Source: Bradyrhizobium sp. AZCC 2262 (GTDB lineage Bacteria > Pseudomonadota > Alphaproteobacteria > Rhizobiales > Xanthobacteraceae). Taken from it: 64,000 nt of DNA. Where the stretch lies: contig NZ_JAZHRT010000001.1 of assembly GCF_036924535.1 (NCBI RefSeq), positions 7,998,001-8,062,000 on the forward strand, given 5' to 3'. Shown here piece by piece: positions 1 through 8,711 of this stretch. A program made the position numbers and the translations under genes. Every line of letters starts with the position of its first letter. Within the stretch, counting starts at the first letter, position 1. The notes under the pieces were generated by a model, which did not search any database, was not told the DNA's origin, and was given only the letters and a program-made list of their open reading frames with translations.

Positions 1-1
1 G

Positions 2-244
2 GCGCTCCGCAAGCTGGTGGAAGAAGCGCGCCACGCCAATGGCGATGCGGATCGCGCCCGCGCGGCAAGGGACGCTGCCTATCGCTTCATGTCCGTGATG
101 GCCGGCAATCTCGCCGGCTTCGAGGAAGCGTCGCGGGCGTTGTTCGCCGGTGACCGGCGGCGATTCGTCGGTCTGGTCGCCGGCTGGCCCGACGATATCC
201 GCGACCACGTCGTCAAACTCGCCTTCAGCGATCGCGCGGAATAG
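2..244 (+). CDS. DUF2239 family protein, C-terminal fragment
   Basis: The reading frame is open from the first bases of the window and ends at 244, so only the C-terminal 80 residues or so are seen. The sequence (ALRKLVEEAR, then AYRFMSVMAGNLAGFEEASR and a closing GWPDDIRDHV block) matches my memory of the conserved tail of DUF2239 proteins, which are of unknown function. The start lies outside the window. It is followed by about 135 bp of intergenic DNA before a MATE transporter on the same strand. Confidence 0.75.
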   Translation, partial: ALRKLVEEARHANGDADRARAARDAAYRFMSVMAGNLAGFEEASRALFAGDRRRFVGLVAGWPDDIRDHVVKLAFSDRAE

Positions 245-380
245 GACCCCATCGGTTCTGATAGTATTAGAACCCGGCCCTGGTTTGTTGTTTTGACGCG
301 TTTTCCTGACGCGAACCGGTACCCACTTCGCTCGAAAACGCCATGGCCATCACGAACTCATCTCTCCCCGGAATCTGAAC

Positions 381-1730
381 GTGTCAAAAGCACTATCTCT
401 TCGGAAAACATTTCTGCGCTTCCTTGCGCCGATGATGCTGAGCAACATCCTGCAGTCGATGTTCGGCACCATAAACGGCATCTATATCGGACAAATGATC
501 GGGGTCGATGCGCTCGCGGCCGCTTCGGTGTTCTTCCCTGCGATGTTCTTCTTCGTCGCGTTTGTCGTCGGGTTGAGCTCGGGCGCTTCCGTCATGATCG
601 GCCAGGCGTGGGGTGCCGGACAGCCCGACAAGGTCAAGGCGGTTGCCGGCACGACGTTGACGGTCGCCCTGCTGCTGGCGACAGCGATCGCGATGATCGG
701 TGGCTTGTTCAGTCGGCAACTCCTGACCGCGCTCGCCACCCCGCCGAACATCCTCGACGCCGCCAACTCCTATGCGCGGATCATGATGATCACCATGCCG
801 GTGACATTCGTGTTCATCCTGATCACGGCGATGATGCGCGGTGTGGGCGATACCGTGACGCCGCTGCTGGCATTGACGGCTTCAACGGTCGTTGGCCTCG
901 CGGTAACCCCGGCCCTGATTCGTGGCTGGTTCGGCCTGCCCCCGCTCGGCGTGGCCAGCGCGGCCGTCGCCTCGACGGTCTCGAGCCTGTTCACATTGGT
1001 GTGGCTCTATTTCCATCTTCGACGGCATCGACATGCGCTGGCTTTCGACGCTGCTTTTCTGCGCGCGATGCGGCTCGATCTCACCCTGTTGCGAACCGTG
1101 CTGCGGCTCGGCATTCCAACGGCTATCGGCATGGTCGTGATATCGCTGGCCGAGCTGGTGCTGCTCGGCCTCGTCAACGGCTTCGGCTCTCACGCCACCG
1201 CGGCCTATGGCGCGGTCAACCAAGTCATCAGCTATGTGCAGTTTCCGGCGATATCGATTGCGATATCCGTCTCGATCTTCGGCGCGCAGGCGATTGGTCG
1301 CGGCAACTCGGGCCAGGTCGGCGTGATCGTCAGGACCGGTCTTGAGATGAACCTCGTCCTGACCGGCGGACTGGTAGCGCTCGGTTATCTGTTCTCCCGC
1401 CCCCTGATGGGGCTCTTCATCGTCGACCCTGCAGTGCTTGAGCTCGCGCAAGAGCTGCTCCACATCACGCTGTGGAGCATGGTCCTGTTCGGCATGGCGA
1501 CGGTGTTTTCCGGGGCGATGCGCGCCGGCGGCACGGTTTGGATGCCGCTGTTGATCTCGATCGTGGCGATCACCCTGGTCGAGGTACCAGCGGCGATCGT
1601 GCTCAGCCGCACCATTGGCATCAAGGGCGTCTGGATCGCCTATCCCGTCACCTTCGCAACCATGTTTGTGCTGCAGATGGCCTATTACGGACTGGTATGG
1701 CGCAAGCGCGCGGTCGAACGCTTGATTTGA
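381..1730 (+). CDS. MATE family efflux transporter
   Basis: A 449-residue inner-membrane protein built almost entirely of hydrophobic helices, about twelve, in the two-bundle pattern of MATE (NorM/DinF-like) transporters. These pumps export cationic drugs or metabolites in exchange for Na+ or H+. The segment around residues 70-85 (MIGQAWGAGQPDKVK) is the typical first-repeat MATE motif, with a partner segment (IFGAQAIGRGNSGQV) in the second half. Length is normal for the family. The start is GTG (MSKALSLRK). No regulator is adjacent; the substrate cannot be inferred. Confidence 0.9.
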   Translation: MSKALSLRKTFLRFLAPMMLSNILQSMFGTINGIYIGQMIGVDALAAASVFFPAMFFFVAFVVGLSSGASVMIGQAWGAGQPDKVKAVAGTTLTVALLLATAIAMIGGLFSRQLLTALATPPNILDAANSYARIMMITMPVTFVFILITAMMRGVGDTVTPLLALTASTVVGLAVTPALIRGWFGLPPLGVASAAVASTVSSLFTLVWLYFHLRRHRHALAFDAAFLRAMRLDLTLLRTVLRLGIPTAIGMVVISLAELVLLGLVNGFGSHATAAYGAVNQVISYVQFPAISIAISVSIFGAQAIGRGNSGQVGVIVRTGLEMNLVLTGGLVALGYLFSRPLMGLFIVDPAVLELAQELLHITLWSMVLFGMATVFSGAMRAGGTVWMPLLISIVAITLVEVPAAIVLSRTIGIKGVWIAYPVTFATMFVLQMAYYGLVWRKRAVERLI

Positions 1731-1839
1731 CATCGTGTCCAGCGCCTCACATGATGACAATCATATTGTACCGCACCGGCTTGCGCCACAATGCGCAGCA
1801 AACAGAGCGGAATACCAAAAGCCGAGGGAGGCCGCCGCC

Positions 1840-2445
1840 GTGAGCTCAAATCCGCAATTCCTGTTCGATTTCGGCAGTCCCAACGCCTTCCTCAGCCACG
1901 AAGCGATTCCGGCGATCGAAAAGCGCACCGGCGCCAAGTTTGAATATGTGCCGATCCTGCTCGGCGGCATCTTCAAGGCCACCAACAACAAGTCGCCAGC
2001 CGAAACGCTCGCCGGCATCAAGAACAAGCGCGAATTCCACGCGCTGGAAACCGAGCGCTTCCTGAAGCGCTTCGGGGTCAGGCCCTATGTCTAGAATCCA
2101 TTTTTCCCGGTCAACACGCTGAACCTGATGCGCGCGGCGGTGGCGGCCCAGCTCGAAGGCGTGTTCGAGAAGTATGTCGAGGCCGCCTTCCATCACATGT
2201 GGGTCGAGCCGAAGAAAATGGATGACCCCGAGGTGGCGGCCAAGGCGCTGGCGTCGTCCGGCCTCGATGCCGTCAGGCTGCTGACGCGCTCGCAGGACGC
2301 CGATGTCAAGGCCAGACTGATCGAGAACACCCAATCCGCCGTCGAGCGCGGCGCGTTCGGCTCGCCGACCTTTTTCGTCGGCAAGGAAATGTTTTTCGGC
2401 AAGGAGCAACTTCGCGAAGTCGAAGAGATGGTCTCGGGGAAATAG
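1840..2445 (+). pseudogene. 2-hydroxychromene-2-carboxylate isomerase with internal TAG
   Basis: Read from GTG at 1840 (SD-like gagggag 10 nt upstream), the frame encodes a DsbA-fold, glutathione-dependent isomerase of the aromatic degradation family (start SSNPQFLFDFGSPNAF; tail GSPTFFVGKEMFFGKEQL). The frame is broken once, by TAG at 2092-2094, between RFGVRPYV and NPFFPVNTLNLMR, which are contiguous in the family. Both halves are in the same phase, and skipping the stop gives about 201 residues, the normal length. One substitution (for example CAG to TAG) explains it. It is either a recent pseudogene or a base-calling error. Confidence 0.8.
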
Positions 2446-2481
2446 CCGCCCGGCTCAAGCCGTTCGGCCAGACATGGTAGG

Positions 2482-2517
2482 CAGGCGAATAGTGAGTGGC
2501 AAATAGCTGATGGTCGG
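2482..2517 (+). repeat. degenerate copy of the 17.7-kb palindromic repeat
   Basis: The stretch between the isomerase pseudogene and panE reads GGCGAATAGTGAGTGGCAAA followed by TAGCTGATGGTC. It matches, with several changes, the left arm and loop of the hairpin at 17675-17734. Here the right arm is absent, so no strong hairpin forms. Confidence 0.5.
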
Positions 2518-2618
2518 TGGTAATGGTGGCCCGGAATTTTCCGGCTCGGAATCCGCCAACCCGCTATCCGGCTCCCGCCAAGACCAGCAACAAAACCAAC
2601 AATAAAGGAAGTTCATCC

Positions 2619-3542
2619 ATGCGTATTCTCGTGGTCGGCGCCGGCGCCATCGGCGGCTATTTCGGCGGCAGGCTGCTTCAGGCCGGCAACGACGTGACAT
2701 TCCTGGTCCGGCCGAAGCGCGCTTCCGAACTGGCAAGCGCAGGCCTCGTCATCAAGAGTCCCGCCGGCGACGTGACGCTCAAGAGCCCGCCGACGGTGCA
2801 GGCCGACAAGCTTGCCGAGAAATTCGACGTTGTGCTGCTGAGCTGCAAGGCGTTCGACCTGGAAGACGCGATCAAGTCGTTTGCCCCCGCCGTCGGGCCG
2901 CAAACGGCGATCATCCCGCTGCTCAACGGCATGCTGCACCTCAACGTGCTGGACGAGAAATTCGGCGCCGCCCGCGTGCTCGGCGGCCTCTGCGCGATCG
3001 CGGTGACGCTCAACGAGACCCGCGAGGTGGTCCAGCTCGCGCCGATGCAGTCGCTCAATTTCGGCGAACGCGATAGCGCCCTGTCGGAGCGGGTGCGCGC
3101 GATCGCGAAAGTGTTTGAGAGCGGCAAGTTCGGCGCAGTGGCCAGCGAACACATCATGCAGGACATGTGGGAGAAGTGGGTTTTCCTCGCTTCGCTCGCG
3201 GCGTCGACCTGCCTGATGCGCACTTCGGTCGGCAACATCCTGGCGGCCGCCGGCGGCAAGGATTTTCTGCTCGGCATGCTCGATGAATGCAGCGCAATTG
3301 CCAAGGCGTCGGGCCACGCGCCCACCGGCCCGTTCTTCCAGCGCACCAGCGGCCTGTTGACGACCGAGGGCTCGCCGATGACCGCCTCGATGTTCCGCGA
3401 CATCAAAGCGGGGTTGCCGGTCGAGGCCGACCACGTGATCGGCGATCTCGTCGCGCGCGCCGATGCGGCGAAGATTCCGGTACCGAAGCTGCGGATCGCC
3501 TACACCCATCTCAAGGCGTATGAGAAGCAGCGCTCCTTGTAG
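2619..3542 (+). CDS. panE: 2-dehydropantoate 2-reductase
   Basis: A 307-residue NADPH-dependent ketopantoate reductase-like protein (pantothenate synthesis; cytoplasmic). The N-terminus has the Rossmann glycine motif (VVGAGAIGGYFGGRL, about residues 5-19), followed by LLSCKAFD and the PLLNGM segment typical of the family; the C-terminal helical domain carries WEKWVFLASLAASTCL. ATG at 2619 is preceded by aaaggaag 8-15 nt upstream. Because ketopantoate-reductase paralogues are common in rhizobia and no other pan gene is nearby, it may act on another 2-oxo acid. Confidence 0.85.
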   Translation: MRILVVGAGAIGGYFGGRLLQAGNDVTFLVRPKRASELASAGLVIKSPAGDVTLKSPPTVQADKLAEKFDVVLLSCKAFDLEDAIKSFAPAVGPQTAIIPLLNGMLHLNVLDEKFGAARVLGGLCAIAVTLNETREVVQLAPMQSLNFGERDSALSERVRAIAKVFESGKFGAVASEHIMQDMWEKWVFLASLAASTCLMRTSVGNILAAAGGKDFLLGMLDECSAIAKASGHAPTGPFFQRTSGLLTTEGSPMTASMFRDIKAGLPVEADHVIGDLVARADAAKIPVPKLRIAYTHLKAYEKQRSL

Positions 3543-3557
3543 TCATCCGGCTCTCGG

Positions 3558-3673
3558 TCGTCCCTGCGAAAGCAGGGACCCATAGCCACAAATGTCCATT
3601 ATTTAAGAAGGCGTCCACTCCATCGCCCCACCGAGAAGCCGCGGAGTATGGGTCCCTGCGTTCGCAGCGACGA
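3558..3673. repeat. palindromic intergenic repeat between convergent genes
   Basis: Two 27-nt inverted arms, 3558-3584 and 3647-3673, share the core GGGTCCCTGCG and flank about 60 bp. The left arm is itself a small hairpin (CCCTGCGAAAGCAGGG). It lies between the converging panE and cytochrome c genes and may act as a two-way terminator. Confidence 0.7.
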
Positions 3674-3675
3674 CG

Positions 3676-4260
3676 TTAGAGATGCGCGAGGTAATGTGCC
3701 AGCGCCTCGATCTCCTCCTCGCTGAGGGGATAGGCGACATCGGCCATCGCGGCCATGGCGCCGCCGGATCGCACCCCCGATTTGTACTCGCGTAGCGCCT
3801 TGACGAGATATTCCTCACGCTGGCCGGCGACGCGCGCGACCCCCTTGGTGCCGGCATAGGTATCGGTGTGGCATGAGGCGCAACGCCGGCCGACGGCCGC
3901 CTGCGCGCCCTTCTTCGACAAATCGGGGTTGTCGTCGGGCTTTGATTCCTTCGGCGGCGCGAGCGAAGCAAAATAGGCGCCGAGGTTGCGGATATCCTCA
4001 TTGTTGAGCTGCTCGACGATCGGCTGCATCTGCTCGTTCTTGCGGGTGCCGGCGCGAAAGAACACGAGCTGCCATTGAATGAAGAGATCGGGCTGGGCCA
4101 CGAGCGAGGGGATGTTTTCCATCCGCGAAATGCCGCCCTCGCCGTGGCAACCGACGCACAGCTCGGCCTTCTCCTTGCCGGCCGCGATATCGGCGGCACG
4201 AACAGGCGAGCCGCAGGCGATTGTCGACGCCAGCACGATCCCAACCAGTGCATTTCGCAT
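3676..4260 (-). CDS. di-heme cytochrome c (c4-like)
   Basis: A 194-residue exported cytochrome with a signal peptide (about residues 1-22, ending PVRA) and two CxxCH heme sites at C35-H39 (CVGCH) and C127-H131 (CASCH), so two c-type domains as in cytochrome c4. ATG at 4260 is preceded by aggag. It lies 84 bp downstream of a PQQ-type dehydrogenase gene on the same strand, so it probably takes electrons from that periplasmic enzyme (inference from position). Confidence 0.88.
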   Translation of the reverse strand: MRNALVGIVLASTIACGSPVRAADIAAGKEKAELCVGCHGEGGISRMENIPSLVAQPDLFIQWQLVFFRAGTRKNEQMQPIVEQLNNEDIRNLGAYFASLAPPKESKPDDNPDLSKKGAQAAVGRRCASCHTDTYAGTKGVARVAGQREEYLVKALREYKSGVRSGGAMAAMADVAYPLSEEEIEALAHYLAHL

Positions 4261-4344
4261 GTGAACTCCTCTGCACCACACCTCAAACAACAAGGGCTGC
4301 GGCCACCCGTTCCCGAGCAACCGCAGCCCTTGATGGTTCAAGGT

Positions 4345-5604
4345 CTACTTCTTGTAGCTGATGCGATAGATCGCACCGGCCCAGTCGTCGGCCACCAGGA
4401 TCGAACCGTCCTTGGCCAGTACGATATCCGCCGGACGGCCTTGATAGCCCGTGTCTCCCTCGAGCCAGCCGGACGCAAAGATTTCCGACTTGGCGTTCTT
4501 GCCGTCTGCATCGACGATCACGCGCTTGATCCGGGCGCCCTGGTACTTGTAGCGGTTCCAGGAGCCGTGTTCGGCGATCAGGATGTTGTTCTTGTACTCG
4601 GCCGGAAATTGATCGCCGGTATAAAACTTCATGCCGAGCGGCGCGACATGTGCCCCAAGATTGACGACGGGCGGCGTGAATTCAGAGCACTTGTGACCCA
4701 TCGCGAATTTCGGGTCCGGCATATCGCCCTGGTGGCAGTAGGGATAGCCGAAATGCTCGCCGATCTTGGAGATCATGTTGAGCTTGTCGCTCGGCATGTC
4801 GTCGCTGATCCAGTCGCGCGCGTTCTCCGTGAACCAGTATCGCCCCGAGCGCGGATCGACGTCGCCGCCGACGCTGTTGCGGACGCCGAGCGCCCAGATC
4901 TCGGCGTTGCCGGTCTTGGGATCGACGCGGCGGATCTGCGAGACGCTGGTTGGGGGGATGCCGATGTTGAAGGGCGGTCCGAACGGCATATAGAACCAGC
5001 CATCCTTGTCGACGGCGATGTATTTCCAGCCATGCGCGGCGTAGGACGGCATGTCGTCATACACCACCTTGCCGGCGCCGAGATTGTCGAGATTGGCTTC
5101 GGCGTTTTCGTATTTGATCAGCTTGTCGGTCGCGATCACATAGAGCGAGCCGTCGAGGAAGGCGAGACCGGTGGGCATATTGAGGCCCTTGAGGATGGTC
5201 TTGACCTCCTTCTTCCCGGCATTGTCCTTGATCGCATAGACATTGCCGAGGCCGAAGGAGCCGACGAACAGCGTGCCCTTGTCGCCCCACGCCATCTGCC
5301 GCGCGGCCAGCACGTTGGAGGCATAGACTTCGATACTGAAGCCCGCCGGCAGCTTGATCTTCTTCGTCAACGCCGCCAGTTCGGCGTCCGAGGCGCCTGT
5401 CGGCGGACCGGATGGCGGGGCCTGGCCTTTCTGGCCCTCGGTCTCGTCGCCGAGGAACCAGTCGTCGGGCGGATGGGTCCAGAAGTCCTTGGTACCGGAC
5501 TCGTATTTTTTCAAAGGCTTTTGTTGCGCGCTGGCCTGGCTGACCCCCGCGACAACGAGGACGGCTGCGAGCGCAAGAATAGATCGATTGAAAGCCGATT
5601 TCAT
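4345..5604 (-). CDS. PQQ-dependent sugar dehydrogenase-like (sorbosone dehydrogenase family)
   Basis: A 419-residue periplasmic protein with a clear signal peptide (MKSAFNRSILALAAVLVVAG, cleavage near SQA-SAQQ). The mature part looks like the six-bladed beta-propeller of soluble PQQ-dependent aldose/sorbosone dehydrogenases: LPAGFSIEVYA, RQMAWGDKGTLFVGS, NSVGGDVDPRSGRYWFTEN, LGAHVAPLGMKFYTG, NILIAEHGSWNR, GRPADIVLAKDGSILVADDW. An insert near residues 40-75 is rich in P and G. No PQQ synthesis genes are in the window. The substrate is unknown; the adjacent di-heme cytochrome is the likely electron acceptor. Confidence 0.82.
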   Translation of the reverse strand: MKSAFNRSILALAAVLVVAGVSQASAQQKPLKKYESGTKDFWTHPPDDWFLGDETEGQKGQAPPSGPPTGASDAELAALTKKIKLPAGFSIEVYASNVLAARQMAWGDKGTLFVGSFGLGNVYAIKDNAGKKEVKTILKGLNMPTGLAFLDGSLYVIATDKLIKYENAEANLDNLGAGKVVYDDMPSYAAHGWKYIAVDKDGWFYMPFGPPFNIGIPPTSVSQIRRVDPKTGNAEIWALGVRNSVGGDVDPRSGRYWFTENARDWISDDMPSDKLNMISKIGEHFGYPYCHQGDMPDPKFAMGHKCSEFTPPVVNLGAHVAPLGMKFYTGDQFPAEYKNNILIAEHGSWNRYKYQGARIKRVIVDADGKNAKSEIFASGWLEGDTGYQGRPADIVLAKDGSILVADDWAGAIYRISYKK

Positions 5605-6013
5605 CGCGTCACTCCCTATGCAGCATGGCGGCTGCGCCTGTTATTATTTTAAAGCGTCGAGAGGCGAACTTGGTCTGATGATGAGAAACAGACCTGGAAA
5701 TGGTAGCATATCCGTTGCGGGGGATACGCGGCTCCTTCAGACAAAAACAGACTGAAGGGAAAACTCTTCGCCCGATTTGGTCTGAGACTTTTTCGCGACG
5801 GAGACGCTGCACCGCAATATTTGCGCAGAGCGAATGCGCGTCGCGAACGGGAGGCGTCCCACCGCGTGGGCGAGCTTCCACAGAAAGTGGATCCGTCCGA
5901 GTCTGTTCTATTCGATGGGACAGGCCCGATCGGCGCCTGTCACGCACCGATCAGCGGCTGGGCGCCGAGATATCCAGAAGACGAGATGACGCAAGTTGCC
6001 GAAGCCCTCGGCG
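5605..6013. other. intergenic, no gene seen
   Basis: About 410 bp lie between the starts of the dehydrogenase gene (reading left) and the end of the DUF2235 gene. Short open frames here have no family resemblance and no convincing ribosome site. The promoter of the dehydrogenase-cytochrome pair should lie near 5610-5750, but I see no clear boxes. Confidence 0.5.
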
Positions 6014-8329
6014 CTACCTCGTTCGCTTGACGGTGAGGTATGCAGTGCCGCGATTGTTGCGGTAAAGCCAGTCATAGAAATCCGGCACACCGATCACGGC
6101 GTCGTTGACGAAGACGAACAGTTCCTGTTTGCGATCGGGCGCAATCGTGGGCGCGATATTGAACTGGATGATGTCGTCGTAAGGATCAGGCTCGTAGGAG
6201 CTCTCTTCGCCGCCGACATGCCCAAAACGCAGCACGACGCGGAACCAATCCTTGGATAGCTCCCGCCGCAAAGGCACAAACAAGGAGAGATATATACGCT
6301 CGTACCAGGCCGGCTGGTCTTTGACGGAGAAGCCTCCGACCGGAGTGCCGATGCGGGTGACGCCGTTGAACCATGGCTCACCCGGCTGGATGGTCACATA
6401 GTAGCGCGCGCGATGTTCGAGCAGGATGCCTGTTGCCTTGCACAGCTCCGACGTTTTGAATTCGATACGCTTGCTCTGGTTGATTTCAAGCACTGCGGGC
6501 TTTGGATCGGCATCGCCGTGAACGCAGGTGTATCCGGCCACGTCCAGGGCATCGTAGGCGAGGTGATTCACCACTGCAAATCCGAGATAGAAGAACACCA
6601 CCGCGAAGAACGCCGGCGCGATCGTGCGTTTCAGACGGTCGTGGAAGCCGATGTAAAGCGGGCTGCTGCGGAGACGATAGATCCAGTTGTCGGGCAGGCC
6701 TGACGGTCCTTCCGGCGTCTTTCGCCAGATCGAGGCCATCAGGTTTGCGGTGCGACCTGCTATTTGCGAGGACACGTACAGCAAACCGGAAACCAGACCA
6801 GCCAGAACGAGGAACCAACCGGGCGCGCGGGCATAACCATCGATCCACGTCGATGCGAAGCCTGGAAGAAATCCGCCAGCAAAGCGCACGAAGTCGGATA
6901 CCCAGCGAATCGGACTTGTATATTCATCATAACGTTGCGCGCCGCTCACCAGCGGAAACAGCGCCAGCCACAATGTCGCGCCGACGGTGGCGAAATAGGT
7001 GATGCGGCGCTTCCAGACCTCGTTCCAAACATGTTCCTGCGCCAGCGCCCGCTGCGCCGCAGCCGTGCTGGTTTCAAACGGTTCTGCGGCTGGCCCGATC
7101 CTGAACTTGTCGGGCGATACGATCTCGCCGTCTTCCTTGACGACGCGGTAATATGGCGGAAGGCCAACCGGCGCGTAGGCATGCGCGTGGTTTTCGATGC
7201 GCCTGAAGGCGCTTTCGTGAATTTTTGCAATTCCGACGCCGACCTCGTCGTCTTCCTGTTTCCTGGTCTCCGGATACAGGAATGGGACCAGTTTGCGCGG
7301 CCCGTAGCGGTAATAGCCGCCGAGACCCTTGCGCGGATCGTACAGCCGTCCGTCCTTGTCCCGCCTGGAAATCGCGTTCTTGAACGTGTCGGGATCTGAA
7401 ATCATCAGATCAGGATTGGGCGGCTCGTTGGCATAATCCGATTTGAACTTGAGCCCGCATCGTTTGGCCTCGGTAATCATCCAGACGAAGGGGATGTAGG
7501 CGAGGGCATCGTCGGGATAGCCGCCGCCGACATTGGTGTGGACGCCGGCGAACCAGACCTGGCTGATACGTTCGTCCTTGATGAAGCGCCGCCCTTCGGC
7601 ATCGGGCGCAGCGGTGTTGCCGTTGGTGCCGGCGGTTTCGTCCCAAAGCTGCGGGTGGAATGTAGTCCGCTCCTCGTCGAGCGCCAGCGCCTGACAGGCG
7701 CGCATGACACGAGGCGAGAGACGATTGTTCGGCAGTTCAATCGGCCAGATGTACTGATGGATGCCGCGGGTCATCTCGTCGACCGGCATGCCATAGGCGG
7801 CAACCGTGTCCCAGACGCCGACGAACCTGATCTTGACGTTCCTGCGAACCTCTTTCGGAGGATAATGCGGCCCGAACTTGTTGCGGATCCACTGATAGGG
7901 CGCTTCAAACTTCAGATGATGGTAGCGGTCCCTGCGATAGGCGCGGTAGGCCGCACTCGCCAGGCTGTGGAGTTCGGCCTCATTGTCGGCTTTGACGAGC
8001 CCCTGGCTGTCGATGAGCCCCATCACGATCCGGATCGTGAAGGCGCCGCGGCTGAATCCGAAACCGAACAGCTCGTCGTCGGCATCGCGATAGTTGCGGC
8101 AGGCGAATTTGTAGAGAGCGATGACGTTGCGCCGCAGGCCGAGACCGAACGCGCCACCGAGGATCGCCATCGGTTTGAACGACGAGGTCCCGACGCCGTC
8201 GTCGTAAAACGCGATCTGGTCGTTGCCGGAAAGATCCAGCGCCTCGAAGGTGCGCCAGACATTGGTTCGCCAGACTTTCGCCGACGAGTTACCGGTGCCG
8301 TCGGATAGCAGAATGATTTTTCGGCCCAC
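6014..8329 (-). CDS. DUF2235 domain protein, membrane-anchored alpha/beta hydrolase
   Basis: A 771-residue protein. The N-terminal half is a DUF2235 domain (KIILLSDGTGNSS; nucleophile elbow G91-F-S93-R-G95 in FGFGFSRGAF; later GVWDTVAAYG and VWFAGVHTNVGGGYPDD), the fold of the Tle1 phospholipase effectors of type VI secretion. The C-terminal half has about three membrane segments (near residues 430-450, 500-520 and 560-580) and a soluble tail. No T6SS, VgrG or immunity gene is nearby, so a housekeeping or envelope lipase role is as likely as an effector role. ATG start; no close partner gene. Confidence 0.85.
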   Translation of the reverse strand: MGRKIILLSDGTGNSSAKVWRTNVWRTFEALDLSGNDQIAFYDDGVGTSSFKPMAILGGAFGLGLRRNVIALYKFACRNYRDADDELFGFGFSRGAFTIRIVMGLIDSQGLVKADNEAELHSLASAAYRAYRRDRYHHLKFEAPYQWIRNKFGPHYPPKEVRRNVKIRFVGVWDTVAAYGMPVDEMTRGIHQYIWPIELPNNRLSPRVMRACQALALDEERTTFHPQLWDETAGTNGNTAAPDAEGRRFIKDERISQVWFAGVHTNVGGGYPDDALAYIPFVWMITEAKRCGLKFKSDYANEPPNPDLMISDPDTFKNAISRRDKDGRLYDPRKGLGGYYRYGPRKLVPFLYPETRKQEDDEVGVGIAKIHESAFRRIENHAHAYAPVGLPPYYRVVKEDGEIVSPDKFRIGPAAEPFETSTAAAQRALAQEHVWNEVWKRRITYFATVGATLWLALFPLVSGAQRYDEYTSPIRWVSDFVRFAGGFLPGFASTWIDGYARAPGWFLVLAGLVSGLLYVSSQIAGRTANLMASIWRKTPEGPSGLPDNWIYRLRSSPLYIGFHDRLKRTIAPAFFAVVFFYLGFAVVNHLAYDALDVAGYTCVHGDADPKPAVLEINQSKRIEFKTSELCKATGILLEHRARYYVTIQPGEPWFNGVTRIGTPVGGFSVKDQPAWYERIYLSLFVPLRRELSKDWFRVVLRFGHVGGEESSYEPDPYDDIIQFNIAPTIAPDRKQELFVFVNDAVIGVPDFYDWLYRNNRGTAYLTVKRTR

Positions 8330-8432
8330 GAAATTGCCCCCGCCGAGTGATGAAGAGACCCCACAATCTCTGGCCCGGGAGAATTACACGCGCCGCTCGA
8401 ATCAGGGGAGAGCTGGATCACATCGCGGGACC

Positions 8433-8461
8433 AAAAACGACAAGGCCGCCAAAAGGCGGCC
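8433..8461 (-). terminator. Rho-independent terminator, probably the original one of tRNA-Gly
   Basis: Read on the minus strand: GGCCGCC-TTTT-GGCGGCC (a perfect 7-bp stem, 8444-8461), then TTGTCGTTTTT. It lies about 40 nt beyond the displaced 3' end of tRNA-Gly at 8499, where the terminator of that tRNA would have been before the element inserted. Confidence 0.6.
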
Positions 8462-8498
8462 TGTCATCGATCCGGTAGTCTGCCATGGAAAGAAAATC

Positions 8499-8549
8499 TG
8501 GAGCGGGCGAAGGGGCTCGAACCCTCGACCCCGACCTTGGCAAGGTCGT
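8499..8549. repeat. left attachment site (orphan tRNA-Gly 3' end)
   Basis: 51 bp identical to 14231-14281, covering CCA, acceptor 3' strand, T arm, variable loop and anticodon arm of tRNA-Gly(GCC) on the minus strand. Identity stops at 8550 (c here, g at 14282) and at 8498 (c here, t at 14230). Confidence 0.9.
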
Positions 8550-8670
8550 CGGATAGCCCCTCATACGCCAACATATCCTAACTCCATTAACCCGCCTTAA
8601 CCTTGAAATCATTGACGAATTGCGCGTTTGTGGCCCTTCGTGTCTAACGTTCGGCAACGGGCCAAAATGC

Positions 8671-8697
8671 CCGGAAAAGATACCCCTAGGTACCCCG
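8671..8697 (+). repeat. putative integrase arm-type site, left
   Basis: CCGG-AAAA-GATACCCCTAGG-TACCCCG contains two TACCCC words. A near copy in the same orientation occurs at 14137-14162, just inside the other end of the element, which fits arm sites bound by the integrase N-terminal domain. It also lies directly in front of the integrase gene, so binding could repress it. Confidence 0.5.
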
Positions 8698-8711
8698 AAC
8701 GAGTTTCCGCC

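Noticed and set aside
2092..2094. Recoded TAG (pyrrolysine or amber suppression)
   Set aside because: No suppressor tRNA or pyl genes are seen, other genes here use TAG as a normal stop, and the site is not catalytic in this family.
4075..5652. 525-residue open frame on the plus strand
   Set aside because: Antisense to the PQQ-type dehydrogenase, which has a signal peptide and clear family motifs.
5821..6030. 69-residue open frame between the dehydrogenase and DUF2235 genes
   Set aside because: No family resemblance, no good ribosome site, overlaps the end of the DUF2235 gene.
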